DNA of 60,521 bases. Source: Lachnospiraceae bacterium (lineage in GTDB: Bacteria; Bacillota; Clostridia; Lachnospirales; Lachnospiraceae). The notes below the pieces were generated by a model. That model saw only the letters and a program-made list of their open reading frames with translations. It was not told the origin of the DNA and did not search any database. The number at the start of each line of letters is the position of its first letter. Position 1 is the stretch's first letter. Positions 39,910 to 49,051 of this stretch are shown here, in pieces. Both the position numbers and the translations under genes were made by a program. The DNA lies in contig JAFZOW010000011.1 in assembly GCA_017552715.1 (NCBI GenBank), forward strand, positions 1-60,521, given 5' to 3'.

Positions 39910-42900
39910 GTACCACTCTCCACAGGGATCAGAAGGATGAGGGTACCGCGATCCGCGTGAGCACAGCTGCCGTGGAAGGGACAGGTCGTCTGGATGTTGA
40001 TCTGGATATCACGCCGGCTGGGGATACGATCGGGAACTGTACGGGTATGGAGTGTGCGAACGAAATAAGTAATGCGGGCTTATTGAACATCACTTCGAAC
40101 GGACCCGTGAAAAGAGGGATGGTCGTTACGGAACCCGACCCGGATAAGGGGTGGATGTCCCTGGGCGGATCGACGACAGTCAGGGTCCTTGGTAGCGACA
40201 GTATCGCCATAGGTTCGGATCAGGGTGATTCAAGCAAGATCGAGATCTCCGGCTTGGTATTTGCCGTTGGCGGTCTGTACGGGATCTATACGGAGCAGGG
40301 GATAAGCATTCAGGAAGGCTGGTATGTCCGGACTCCCGAGGATGGGATGCTCAGTGACGACGCGAAGACGATCGTTGATACTGACGGAAAGGCAGCAGCA
40401 AGCGCATGGATCGACAGGGAAACCCCTTACAATGTATGGGTCGGTGAAACGCGGGTAACTCCGACCAACCGGAGGAATATCCCCGGTGTCACAGGGGGTA
40501 CCGCATCCTACGATCCGAAAACCTATACCCTGAAGTTTGAAGGGGACCACTGCAACGTCGAAGGGCTTCATGACGGAGCTTACATAGAGACGAAGGACAG
40601 CTATCTGAACATCGAAGGTAATGCCGAATTCTTCAATGCCGAGGCGGTCTGTGGCATACGGATGGAAGACACGGCGGAAAGCTGTCTGACCATTGACGGG
40701 AATGTTCAGGTCACAGCCAAAGAAAATGCGGTATATGCCCCGCATAAGGAGCTGGTCGTAAACGGAAAGCTCCGGACCGATGTGACGACTGCAAGCTCAG
40801 GGTACAGTATAAACTGCAGAAAACTCCGTATCAGTCCGGGGGCGGAAGTGAAGGCAGCCTCGGAAGAGACAGTGGCCGATGTGATCTGGGTCGAAGAAGA
40901 TATGGTCATTGACGGAGGCAGCGTAACTTCGGAAGGAGGGGCTTCAATAGCGGGAGTGTACGTAAATGGAGATCTTTCCGTGAATAACGGCCGACTGAGC
41001 GCTGCACATGATACGCTCGGCAGCCCGGTAGCCGTGTTGGGAAAAACCCAAATGACCGACAGCAGCGCGGAGATCAGCGGGACCTCGTTATTAGGTGCTG
41101 CTTTTACCGCAAAGACGGATCTGCTTCTGACAAAAAGTATACTGAAGGTTACGGCAAGCGGAAATACGGCTATCAGCAGTTTGGGCGGGCTCTATACGGA
41201 GAACTCCGATATCACGGCAAGCTCTAAAAAGACCGCCATAGATGTTGACTATGTCGAGATGAACTACGGAAAGCTCCGGGCGGACGGCGGAGAGAAGGCG
41301 ATCAATTCCAGGAACGGTTTCTTCCTTAAGGATGTGGAGATCCTGACACCTGCCGGAGGAAAGCTCAGCGGGGACAAGACCACGATCGTGTGTGAGGATG
41401 GGACTACGATCGCTGAAAGTGTGTTGATCGACGGCGGAAATCTGTATGATGTCTGGGTCGGCAATACGCAGATCAGTGATAAGAATGCGGACAATATCCC
41501 TCTGGGGGAAGGCAGTGAGGGCAGCGCACACTACGACAGGGCGAGCAAGACGCTGTTCTTTACGGAAGCGGGTATTTCGGTGCCGTACGCCATTCCCGAC
41601 AGTACGAAGCAGGCTCTGATCTATTCCGAAGAGGATCTGACCATCGACGGAGATCTGGCCCTGCGGGCGCCGAACGCTCTGCCGGCAGATTACGGCGTTT
41701 ATGTGAAGGGCGATCACTCGCTCCATCTCGACGGAAAGCTCACGGGTGTGGATAAGGTCGCTACGCTGATCTATGTGCCGGAAGGCAGTGTATATGTATC
41801 CGGTGAGGTGGAAAGCAATATCGGACAGGCGATAGCGGCTGAAAATCTTGAAATGAACAGCGCTGAATTCACCGCGGACGATAAGGGCCAAAGCGACACC
41901 AGGGTCGTGGAGATCTATGATAACTGCACATTAAAGAACAGCGTGATGAGCGTGACCGCCAGCGGGGATAATTCCATACCTGTTGAATGCACCGGTAAGC
42001 TGGTGATGGATGACGCCGCTCTGAACATCGTTAAGGGAAGTGACGGAAACTATTGTGTACATGTTAAGAAAGGCATACACCTCAAGGACTACGGCAGCAT
42101 CAGCATCGAAAGCAGCGGGGAGCATGTAAACGGTCTTCAGGATACCGAGCTGGACATGGGAATAGCCGAGGTCAGTATTCTGATGAGAGGTGCTGATTCC
42201 GTAGCTGTCGATTCTCCCACAAAATACCTCGAGATCGAATGCGGAAAGTTTACCGCCTCTTCCACCGGGAAATGCGTTGTGGTGGACGGCTATGGCACCC
42301 TCGGGGCGAGTGTTTCGCTGGAAGGCTATGGTGCTGCACTTGAAGTGAATACCCTGAATATGTGGGGCGGAACCCTTAAAGCCTCGAATCTGAAAAACGA
42401 CAAGAGCGGTGCGATCCTTGTGAGCGGCGGGATGAACTTCCCCGAGGATATCGTTGTAGCACAACCTGAAGGCGGCAGCATCACCACGGATAACAGGATC
42501 GTGGACAAAAACGGGGAGATCGCGGATCTGGTATGCCTGAAGGGGAAAAGTCTCGGAGTACCGGAATGCTGGAATCTCTTCTCTTGCCCCACCGCGACCT
42601 TTAAGATCAGCGAGCTGAGTACGGGCGGGAGTACCGTTGTCAACAGTAACAAGAAGTCCGAGAAGTATTATAACGCAACGCTGCAGGGCAGTACGATCTA
42701 TGTAATGCTGCGTGAAGGTGTAAACCGCAAGGCTGCCGCAAAGCCGGCCGATTCGGTGCTGGAATTCATTCTGGAAGACGAGTCCGTCGTGACCTATGTG
42801 ATGAATGTGGAATATGTGAAGCCAAAACTGAAGCTTTCAAGCACATCCGCAACGTTCAAAGAAGGCGTGTTCTGTTCGGCCGAAATACAGGTGTTGGAGA

Positions 42901-43982
42901 AAACAGAATTCGGAAACTATGCGCCTTATGACATGTCCGGAATGACTGTGAAATACGGCAGCATTACCGAGCCCGGATATTCGAGCGGTAGGGTAATACT
43001 GGAGACGGACAAAGCGATTAAGGGAGAAAAGCTCAGTATCAGCGCTCCGGGCTGGGACTGCCCTGTGGAACTGAGGTTCAACATGAAGTCGGTGAAGAAG
43101 GATGTGATCAGCCTTCTCAGCGTCAGGAAGAGCGTAACCCTGAATAAGAACATCTCAGGCCAGAGCTTTGTCATACCCGTAGCTTTGAACGGTGCGCAGG
43201 CTACGCCGGAGACTGTGGAGATCGCAAAGGGCTCCGAGGTGGCAACACTGGGATCCGACGGAAAGCTTGTGATCTCTCTGGCGCAGAATCCCGCTGTAGG
43301 CAATTACACCGTGGAGCTGAAACAGAAGGACGGTAAGGCTAAGGCCCGGATCAAGGTCAAAGTGAGTGATACGGCTCTGGATAAGGCCCTCAGCTTCAAG
43401 GTGCAGAGTAAATACAATGTGCTGACCGGCCAGAAAATGCTGCTGGTACCTGCCTTTAAGGATGCAGAGGTGACGATCTATAACTTTACCATCCTTGAAG
43501 CACCTGCGGGAGCCACCGGCGCATCGGATGGCTTAGGTAACTACGTGATGGATCTCAGCAACTGCGGCTTAAGCGCAAAGAAGCTGAATATCGGGGATAT
43601 CAAGCTGAAAGCCGTATTGTACGGAGGAGAAGAAGTGACCATCACCGTGAAGGGTGTGAAGGCGAAGGCCGGCAAACCCACGGTCCGGACGACCCAGATG
43701 AAGGTCATTCGTGATGCCGATGCCGTGGTAAAGAGCAGCGTGAACATCGTGAGCTGCTGGAAGGATGCAGCTGGTTATATGCATACCCTGAACCCTGTAA
43801 AGGTGGAAGTCGGAGCTGCCAAAGGAGCGGAGTTCAAACAGAACGAGATGGACGATCTGGAATTCGCGACCCTTTCCATGGCGAAGAAGAGCGGCAGCCT
43901 GAAGGTGACGCTCATATTCCCGGGAGAGGTGAAGAAGACCATTACACTGAAGGCCAAAGCCATTAAACCCAAAAGATCGTAA
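39873..43982 (+). CDS. 3' part of the frameshifted giant secreted repeat protein
   Basis: 1,369 codons in the frame offset from the signal-peptide fragment. Two further repeat openings, YNVWVGETRVT (about residue 190) and YDVWVGNTQIS (about 530), match the opening in the 5' part. Between them lie many short Gly/Asn-rich turns such as LTIDGN and LNIEGNAEF, typical of right-handed parallel beta-helix, pectate-lyase-like proteins. The last 400 residues are Lys/Val-rich Ig-like beta domains. No LPXTG anchor or S-layer motif is visible. Known relatives are surface or secreted carbohydrate-binding or adhesin-like proteins. Without repair of the frameshift it lacks a signal peptide and probably is not exported. 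Confidence 0.82.
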   Translation: MPNGDLAVSGELSTTLHRDQKDEGTAIRVSTAAVEGTGRLDVDLDITPAGDTIGNCTGMECANEISNAGLLNITSNGPVKRGMVVTEPDPDKGWMSLGGSTTVRVLGSDSIAIGSDQGDSSKIEISGLVFAVGGLYGIYTEQGISIQEGWYVRTPEDGMLSDDAKTIVDTDGKAAASAWIDRETPYNVWVGETRVTPTNRRNIPGVTGGTASYDPKTYTLKFEGDHCNVEGLHDGAYIETKDSYLNIEGNAEFFNAEAVCGIRMEDTAESCLTIDGNVQVTAKENAVYAPHKELVVNGKLRTDVTTASSGYSINCRKLRISPGAEVKAASEETVADVIWVEEDMVIDGGSVTSEGGASIAGVYVNGDLSVNNGRLSAAHDTLGSPVAVLGKTQMTDSSAEISGTSLLGAAFTAKTDLLLTKSILKVTASGNTAISSLGGLYTENSDITASSKKTAIDVDYVEMNYGKLRADGGEKAINSRNGFFLKDVEILTPAGGKLSGDKTTIVCEDGTTIAESVLIDGGNLYDVWVGNTQISDKNADNIPLGEGSEGSAHYDRASKTLFFTEAGISVPYAIPDSTKQALIYSEEDLTIDGDLALRAPNALPADYGVYVKGDHSLHLDGKLTGVDKVATLIYVPEGSVYVSGEVESNIGQAIAAENLEMNSAEFTADDKGQSDTRVVEIYDNCTLKNSVMSVTASGDNSIPVECTGKLVMDDAALNIVKGSDGNYCVHVKKGIHLKDYGSISIESSGEHVNGLQDTELDMGIAEVSILMRGADSVAVDSPTKYLEIECGKFTASSTGKCVVVDGYGTLGASVSLEGYGAALEVNTLNMWGGTLKASNLKNDKSGAILVSGGMNFPEDIVVAQPEGGSITTDNRIVDKNGEIADLVCLKGKSLGVPECWNLFSCPTATFKISELSTGGSTVVNSNKKSEKYYNATLQGSTIYVMLREGVNRKAAAKPADSVLEFILEDESVVTYVMNVEYVKPKLKLSSTSATFKEGVFCSAEIQVLEKTEFGNYAPYDMSGMTVKYGSITEPGYSSGRVILETDKAIKGEKLSISAPGWDCPVELRFNMKSVKKDVISLLSVRKSVTLNKNISGQSFVIPVALNGAQATPETVEIAKGSEVATLGSDGKLVISLAQNPAVGNYTVELKQKDGKAKARIKVKVSDTALDKALSFKVQSKYNVLTGQKMLLVPAFKDAEVTIYNFTILEAPAGATGASDGLGNYVMDLSNCGLSAKKLNIGDIKLKAVLYGGEEVTITVKGVKAKAGKPTVRTTQMKVIRDADAVVKSSVNIVSCWKDAAGYMHTLNPVKVEVGAAKGAEFKQNEMDDLEFATLSMAKKSGSLKVTLIFPGEVKKTITLKAKAIKPKRS

Positions 43983-44017
43983 GCTCTGAAGGGAGCGGGA
44001 TCCTCCGGGAGGAACAG

Positions 44018-44671
44018 ATGGAACGCAATGTGATGATAGAAGAGATCTCGGACGGTAAGCTTTACGGACCGGAGGACGGGGTAAGGCTGGATGCGCAGGG
44101 ATGTAAGGGCTGTTCATGGTGTTGTGAGGAAATGTGCGACACCATAGCCCTGGATCCCTACGATATCTACTCCCTGCACAAAGGGACAGGAAAGGACTTT
44201 ACCGCCCTGATGCTGGAGGGTTATCTGGTGATAGCCCTGTACGACCTGATCAGTATGCCGCATATCAATGACAGGGGCTCGGGCTGCGGCTTTCTGAGCA
44301 GTGAGAAACGCTGTACGGTGCATGCTTACCGGCCCGGCTTCTGCAGGCTTTTCCCTCTGGGCAGATACTATCATGACGATACTTTTTCCTATATTCTGCA
44401 GACCCACGAATGCAAGGTGGAAGAGCGGGATGTGGTGAAGGTCCGGGACTGGCTGGAAATTGAGGATCTGGAAGCCTATGAGGAATATGTGCTCAAATGG
44501 CATGCCCTTGTGAAGAAGATCTCGAATTTCATGAAAGAACCGGCCGAGCCAGGAGTAAAAAGAAATCTGCATGTACTCTTTCTGAAAAAGTTTTTCGAAG
44601 CACCTTATGATATTTCGAAGGACTTTTATCCTCAGATCTATGCCAGGATGAAAGAATGGGAAGAGATGTAA
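44018..44671 (+). CDS. YkgJ-family cysteine-cluster protein
   Basis: A 217-residue protein with the family's N-terminal cluster CKGCSWCCEEMCD (about residues 29-41) and further cysteines in GSGCGF, KRCTVHAYRPGFCRLFPLG, together expected to bind zinc or an iron-sulphur cluster. ATG 44018 has GGGAGG upstream. The function of the family is not settled. It lies 36 nt after the giant repeat protein and ends at a bidirectional terminator. Confidence 0.88.
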   Translation: MERNVMIEEISDGKLYGPEDGVRLDAQGCKGCSWCCEEMCDTIALDPYDIYSLHKGTGKDFTALMLEGYLVIALYDLISMPHINDRGSGCGFLSSEKRCTVHAYRPGFCRLFPLGRYYHDDTFSYILQTHECKVEERDVVKVRDWLEIEDLEAYEEYVLKWHALVKKISNFMKEPAEPGVKRNLHVLFLKKFFEAPYDISKDFYPQIYARMKEWEEM

Positions 44672-44675
44672 CAAA

Positions 44676-44701
44676 AAACCGGAGGGACGCCCCTCCGGTT
44701 T
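44676..44701. terminator. Bidirectional Rho-independent terminator
   Basis: AAACCGGAGGG (44676-44686) pairs perfectly with CCCTCCGGTTT (44691-44701), loop ACGC, with A-rich sequence on the left and T-rich on the right. It serves the convergent YkgJ-type and lipoprotein genes. Confidence 0.85.
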
Positions 44702-44722
44702 ACTTTTTCGCTTTGAAGTTTT

Positions 44723-45748
44723 TTACTGTGTATCCGCGATAAGAAGCTTTAAGGTATCTTCGCTGAGACCGAAGGTATCGGACTCGTCACCCTGGCCGCA
44801 GACATTGATGCTGTAGCTGAAGTTGTCGGACAGCCAGATCGTCTTCATGGCCTTTCCTTCTTCGTTACCGAAGCAGTTGATGACAAAGCCGTCTTCGTTT
44901 TCGAAAGACCAGCTGTGGGCATATTCGGTATAATCCCCGGAAACATCTTCGCTGTCCTGCTTTAAGCCCTTGCGGATGGTGAGCTCCGCGGAACCGATGG
45001 AGCCGTTGGCCTCGGCAAGATGCTCCATGTAACGGAAGCCGGAAATGTACACCTGATGGTCATTGTAGCTTTCCTTATTTGCGGGGACCATGAAATAGCC
45101 TACACCGGCGCCTTCTGCTGCGGCATCTGCGCTGTCAACATCCGTCCAGGGATTTGCCATTCCCAGACCCGAGGGATCATCGGCATTTACCGGTAATCTC
45201 TCGAAGAAGGTCTCGCCGGTGATACCGTCGATATCGCTGTTGGCACTTCTCCAGCCAAGGCTTCCATCCTCTTCGAACCAGAACTCGCCTGAGCCGTCGG
45301 TATATTTCACATCATCGGTGTAGTGCTCTTCATCTGTGTATGTACGTACATAATACTTTGCGCCGGTATACTCAAGCAGGCCGGTAGAAACATAATAGGT
45401 AGCGGTGATCTCCCAGTTGGAAGATTCGTAGGCGCTGCCGGACCAGCGTACATTGATCTTATGCTCATCCCCGCCGGTGTGCACGATCTCGATGCTGCAT
45501 CTTCCTGAAACGGGCTCGGAATAGATCCCGGTGAAGTCGGGCTTATCGATCACATCTTCTTCGATCTCGGGCTCCTTATCCTCTGTGGCCCCTTCCGTTG
45601 CTTCGGGTTTCTCTTCTGTTTCGGCAGCAGCCGTGGGTGCCGCTTCCGTTGCTGCAGGCACGGAAGCTCCGGTATCAGCGGTCTTGCCGCATGCTGCCAG
45701 AGACAGTACCATGGTGCCGATCAGGGCCGTTACAAATCCTTTTTTCAT
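44723..45748 (-). CDS. Secreted lipoprotein of unknown function
   Basis: Signal peptide with lipobox LAAC (Cys20 lipidated), then a Glu/Ala/Thr-rich spacer (about 22-68) that would hold the folded part away from the membrane. The rest (about 70-341) is acidic, rich in Tyr, Trp and Gly, with no motif I recognise. ATG 45748 follows GGAGGAGAAAG. It is a single gene with its own promoter, divergent from the second LytTR operon. Confidence 0.8.
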   Translation of the reverse strand: MKKGFVTALIGTMVLSLAACGKTADTGASVPAATEAAPTAAAETEEKPEATEGATEDKEPEIEEDVIDKPDFTGIYSEPVSGRCSIEIVHTGGDEHKINVRWSGSAYESSNWEITATYYVSTGLLEYTGAKYYVRTYTDEEHYTDDVKYTDGSGEFWFEEDGSLGWRSANSDIDGITGETFFERLPVNADDPSGLGMANPWTDVDSADAAAEGAGVGYFMVPANKESYNDHQVYISGFRYMEHLAEANGSIGSAELTIRKGLKQDSEDVSGDYTEYAHSWSFENEDGFVINCFGNEEGKAMKTIWLSDNFSYSINVCGQGDESDTFGLSEDTLKLLIADTQ

Positions 45749-45838
45749 CTTTCTCCTCCAGTCGTTTTCTTTCAGTTCTCAGGATCTGCGCGATCCGCTT
45801 TCTGAAATCATTTACATCATTCTCCTGGTACGCAAGGA

Positions 45839-45867
45839 AGTATACGGCTCAGATCGGCTAAAAACAA
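45839..45867 (-). promoter_or_regulatory. Promoter of the lipoprotein gene
   Basis: On the minus strand TTGTTT (45867-45862), a 17-bp spacer and TATACT (45844-45839). The leader is about 85 nt and contains a small GGATC/GATCC hairpin. Confidence 0.6.
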
Positions 45868-45922
45868 TATGCTTTCTTAACGAATTATCCAAAGGAAGGG
45901 CAAATTGTTTGTACAAAATGCC

Positions 45923-45974
45923 CAAATCGCGTCAAATGATTTGTGAAATGTGATGGGGGAAAAGATGGTATACT
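45923..45974 (+). promoter_or_regulatory. Putative operator and -10 element of the second LytTR operon
   Basis: CAAATC (45923-45928) and GATTTG (45938-45943) form an inverted repeat with a 9-bp spacer. TATACT follows at 45969-45974 with a poor -35, so activation is likely. The motif differs from the GGCAACTTA boxes of the first LytTR operon. Confidence 0.45.
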
Positions 45975-46011
45975 TAAATACAGCGGGTGAAATACTTCAC
46001 AGGGAGACAGG

Positions 46012-46464
46012 ATGAAGGTCGTTCTTGAAAAAGTTACAAAGCCTGAAGATGAAGGGGCGCATATCAGGGCAGTAAAGCTTACGGAGGAAGTCCGGAACGC
46101 AGTGGACCTCCTGGAGAACAACTGCCGCAGCATTCCCGTGACTCCCGTGCAGGATGGAAGGAGTTCGGGCGAAAGCTATATGCTGGGCACGAATCTGATC
46201 TATTATACGGAGTCCATTGATAAGAGGACTTATGTATATACCAAAGAAGCCTGTTACGAGACCCGCTACAGGCTCTACGAGCTGGAAGACATCCTGGGAG
46301 TGAATTTCCTGCGGGTCTCCAAATCGCTGGTGGTCAATATACGTAAGGTGAAGTCGGTAAAGTCGGAACTGAACGGGCGGATGAACGCCGAACTGCTCAA
46401 CGGTGAGAAGATAGTCATTTCCAGAAGCTATGTTAAGGATCTGAAGAGAAAGCTGGGTGTATAG
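46012..46464 (+). CDS. LytTR-family DNA-binding regulator without a receiver domain
   Basis: A 150-residue protein; the C-terminal LytTR domain (about 55-150) contains LIYYTESIDKRTYVYT and VSKSLVVNIRKVKSV and ends SRSYVKDLKRKLGV. It resembles the regulator at 27364-27804 closely in layout and ending. The first 50 residues differ. ATG 46012 follows GGGAGACAGG. It is followed directly by its probable membrane partner. Confidence 0.92.
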   Translation: MKVVLEKVTKPEDEGAHIRAVKLTEEVRNAVDLLENNCRSIPVTPVQDGRSSGESYMLGTNLIYYTESIDKRTYVYTKEACYETRYRLYELEDILGVNFLRVSKSLVVNIRKVKSVKSELNGRMNAELLNGEKIVISRSYVKDLKRKLGV

Positions 46465-46899
46465 ATGAACAGGATCAAACTTATTTTCAATCAGACACTG
46501 ATGATCTCCACGGCGATCCTCTTCGGCCTGGGGATACAGGCCTGTGCGGCTGCGGTGCTTTATGGGGATAAACAGATCGTATGGGACTGGTATACCCCTT
46601 TTACGATCATCTTTACCGGTTTTCTCTGCTCCATCCCTTCGGTTATCTTCCTGGAAGAAGGGGAGACGGAAAAGAGTCATTTTTTCGTAAAGGTCGTTCT
46701 GCATTTCTTTGCCATACTCGGCGTGGTGAGCCTGTGCGGAAAGCTGTTTGGCTGGTATTCTTCCCTGAGGGATTATCTCTGGATCCTGCTCATGTATGTT
46801 GTGATCTATTTCTTCGTATGGGGGGCCACCTACTGGCTGATCAAGAAGGATGAAAACAAGATCAACAAGGCGTTGGAGGAGTTCCGGGACGAAGAATAA
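46465..46899 (+). CDS. DUF3021-family membrane protein
   Basis: Four predicted helices in 144 residues (about 8-30, 40-60, 75-97, 105-125) and a charged tail. It starts in the nucleotide after the LytTR stop codon. It is the likely membrane partner of that regulator and the positional equivalent of the protein at 27801-28286. Confidence 0.82.
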   Translation: MNRIKLIFNQTLMISTAILFGLGIQACAAAVLYGDKQIVWDWYTPFTIIFTGFLCSIPSVIFLEEGETEKSHFFVKVVLHFFAILGVVSLCGKLFGWYSSLRDYLWILLMYVVIYFFVWGATYWLIKKDENKINKALEEFRDEE

Positions 46900-46928
46900 A
46901 TAAGTGTATATAGCCTGAAACGGATCAT

Positions 46929-46987
46929 AAAAGTGCATCTTGGTAGCATGTATCTGCATGTTGGTAGAGAAGCACTTTTATTTTTTT
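46929..46987 (+). terminator. Rho-independent terminator after the LytTR-DUF3021 pair
   Basis: AAAAGTGC (46929-46936) pairs with GCACTTTT (46972-46979), followed by A and seven T residues. The 35-nt apical part contains two TTGGTAG repeats and a short CATG/CATG stem. Confidence 0.72.
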
Positions 46988-47024
46988 GTGCGAAAAACTA
47001 TGATGAGCGTGCAGTGAAGATGTA

Positions 47025-47094
47025 GCTTCGCATGACAGCGAAGCCTTGAAGTCGCTCAAAGCCGCGACGGGCTCCCCCGATCAGAGATCGGGGG
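47025..47094 (+). other. Three consecutive hairpins in the leader of the ABC-2 operon
   Basis: GCTTCGC/GCGAAGC (47025-47031 with 47038-47044), GTCGC/GCGAC (47051-47055 with 47064-47068) and CCCCCGATC/GATCGGGGG (47074-47082 with 47086-47094, loop AGA). The last resembles a terminator stem without a T run. It may be a regulatory leader for the ABC genes; I see no promoter between the upstream terminator and this region. Confidence 0.45.
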
Positions 47095-47118
47095 CAGACA
47101 AGAGAAAGGAAGCAGAAG

Positions 47119-48021
47119 ATGAAAGCGATTAGAGTCAATAAGCTGATCAAGGATTACAAAGAGCACAGGGCTGTGGACGGGATCTCTTTTGAAGTAGAGG
47201 AAGGTGAACTCTTTGCTTTCCTCGGAGAAAACGGTGCAGGAAAATCCACCACGATCAACATCTTAAGCACCATACTTAAGAAGACCGGGGGAGAGGCGGA
47301 ACTGTTCGGACACAGGATCGGAGAAGAGGACGACAGGATCCGGAGCCTTATCGGGATCGTGTTCCAGAATTCCGTGCTGGACGCCAAGCTCACGGTAAAG
47401 GAAAACATCTATACCCGGGGAGCGTATTACGGGCTTTCAAAGAAGCAGGTCGATGAAAGACTTTCGGGATTCAGGAAAAGCTTTGAGCTGGATGAGATCT
47501 GGAACCGGAAGTATGAAAACCTTTCGGGGGGACAGAGACGAAGGGTGGATATCACAAGAGCCCTGATCCATAACCCGAGGATACTGTTCCTGGATGAACC
47601 GACTACGGGACTGGATCCCAAATCGCGCAGGATCGTGTGGGATCATATCGATTACCTGCGCCGGGAAAAGAACATGACGATCTTCCTGACCACTCATTAC
47701 ATGGAGGAGACCAGAGATGCGGATAACGTGGTGATCCTGGATAAGGGTAAGGTGATCGCCAGCGGGACTCCGGCGGAACTGAAGACCGCTCATGCCGCAT
47801 CAAGGCTGGTCTGGTACACGAAACAGGGGCCGGAAAACGAGGAGCTGCTGTCCGGGACCGAACACAGTTATGATTCCGATCACTATAACGTGAGCTTCAG
47901 GGACAGCATAACGGAACTCCTGTATAAGTACAGGGACAGGATAACGGATTATGAAGTGGTTAAAGGAAGCATGGATGATGTATTCTTAAATCTGACGGGA
48001 AGGGAGATGGCAAGCGTATGA
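47119..48021 (+). CDS. ABC-2 type transporter ATP-binding protein
   Basis: Walker A GENGAGKST (about 37-45), signature LSGGQRRRVDITRAL, Walker B ILFLDEPTTGLDP and switch His in TTHYMEET; a C-terminal extension (about 220-300) follows, typical of drug or lantibiotic exporter ATPases. ATG 47119 follows GAAAGGAAG. The stop overlaps the permease ATG by 4 nt. It lies downstream of a LytTR-DUF3021 pair, the reverse gene order of the exporter at 25828-28286. Confidence 0.94.
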   Translation: MKAIRVNKLIKDYKEHRAVDGISFEVEEGELFAFLGENGAGKSTTINILSTILKKTGGEAELFGHRIGEEDDRIRSLIGIVFQNSVLDAKLTVKENIYTRGAYYGLSKKQVDERLSGFRKSFELDEIWNRKYENLSGGQRRRVDITRALIHNPRILFLDEPTTGLDPKSRRIVWDHIDYLRREKNMTIFLTTHYMEETRDADNVVILDKGKVIASGTPAELKTAHAASRLVWYTKQGPENEELLSGTEHSYDSDHYNVSFRDSITELLYKYRDRITDYEVVKGSMDDVFLNLTGREMASV

Positions 48022-48938
48022 AAAAGTTTATGGGATTAACAAAAAGAAATCTTCTGATCTATTTTAAGGACAAGCCGGCGATACTGTTTTCCCTGCTTAC
48101 CTCGCTGATCGTACTGGTTTTATATCTTCTGTTTTTGAAAGGGACTTTTGAGGATGCATTCAATTCGGCTGTGGAGGATGCCGGAAACCTGTCCCTTCTG
48201 ATAAAGAGCGAGGATGTGAGTCTGTTTGTAAAGATCACCCTGCTGGTTGGGATGATGGGAACGGCTATGATCACCGTGCCCTACTCCTGCCTTACCACCA
48301 TCGTTAAGGACCGGGAGAACCGGATCGATTATGACATCAGCGCTACGCCCGTAAAGAGATGGCAGATCATCCTTTCCTATTTTACCGCTGCTTCCGTACC
48401 CGCATGTATCATGACAGGGCTGTTGCTTACCATAGGACTGGTCGTTTTGAGCCTGGGCGGAGGAATGAAGCTGGATGCGGAAAATATCCTTAAGACCTAC
48501 GGCATCGTGGTTCTGGGATCCGTTTCGGCTACCGCGCTTTTCATGACGCTCATGCTCTTTTTCAAAAGCTCCCAGAGCGCCAGTGCCTTTTTCGGTATGC
48601 TCTCGGCAGCAGCGGGTTTTGTGATCGGTGCTTTTATCCCCCTCTCGCAGTTCTCGGAAGAGGTGCAGACCTTCTGCAATCTTTTCCCTGCGACCCATGT
48701 GACCGTAGCTGTCCGGAACACGCTGATGAGCGGAGTGTTGAACAGTATGGAAAGCTCCATCGGAGGCCGGGATCAGGGGCTCTTTATCAAGGCGATCAAA
48801 GAGATCTTTTCCTTCAACGCCAGGATGCTTGGCAATGATCTGAAGATGAGTGAGAGCATATTCTATGTAATGCTCGTGATGGTGATAAGCTGTATTGTAA
48901 TGGTGTTTGTATACTCGAAAACATACCGGAGAAAGTAA
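48018..48938 (+). CDS. ABC-2 type transporter permease
   Basis: A 306-residue membrane protein with about six helices: one at about 22-42, a loop, four between about 70 and 215, and one near the C-terminus at about 280-300. The segment KDRENRIDYDISATPVKRWQI is the conserved cytoplasmic stretch before the second helix group in ABC-2 permeases. It is translationally coupled to its ATPase. The substrate is unknown. Confidence 0.9.
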   Translation: MKKFMGLTKRNLLIYFKDKPAILFSLLTSLIVLVLYLLFLKGTFEDAFNSAVEDAGNLSLLIKSEDVSLFVKITLLVGMMGTAMITVPYSCLTTIVKDRENRIDYDISATPVKRWQIILSYFTAASVPACIMTGLLLTIGLVVLSLGGGMKLDAENILKTYGIVVLGSVSATALFMTLMLFFKSSQSASAFFGMLSAAAGFVIGAFIPLSQFSEEVQTFCNLFPATHVTVAVRNTLMSGVLNSMESSIGGRDQGLFIKAIKEIFSFNARMLGNDLKMSESIFYVMLVMVISCIVMVFVYSKTYRRK

Positions 48939-48964
48939 GCTGAGCCTGCATGGAAATAACGGGA

Positions 48965-48994
48965 TTGCATAAACCATACGGAATGTGATATAAT
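48965..48994 (+). promoter_or_regulatory. Promoter of the secreted acidic protein gene
   Basis: TTGCAT (48965-48970), an 18-bp spacer and TATAAT (48989-48994). The leader is about 50 nt and has AAGGGAGG before ATG 49052. Confidence 0.65.
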
Positions 48995-49051
48995 AAATTC
49001 GTATTTGCGGTTTGAAAACGCAGGTTTTCACAGAAGTAAGGGAGGTTAACA

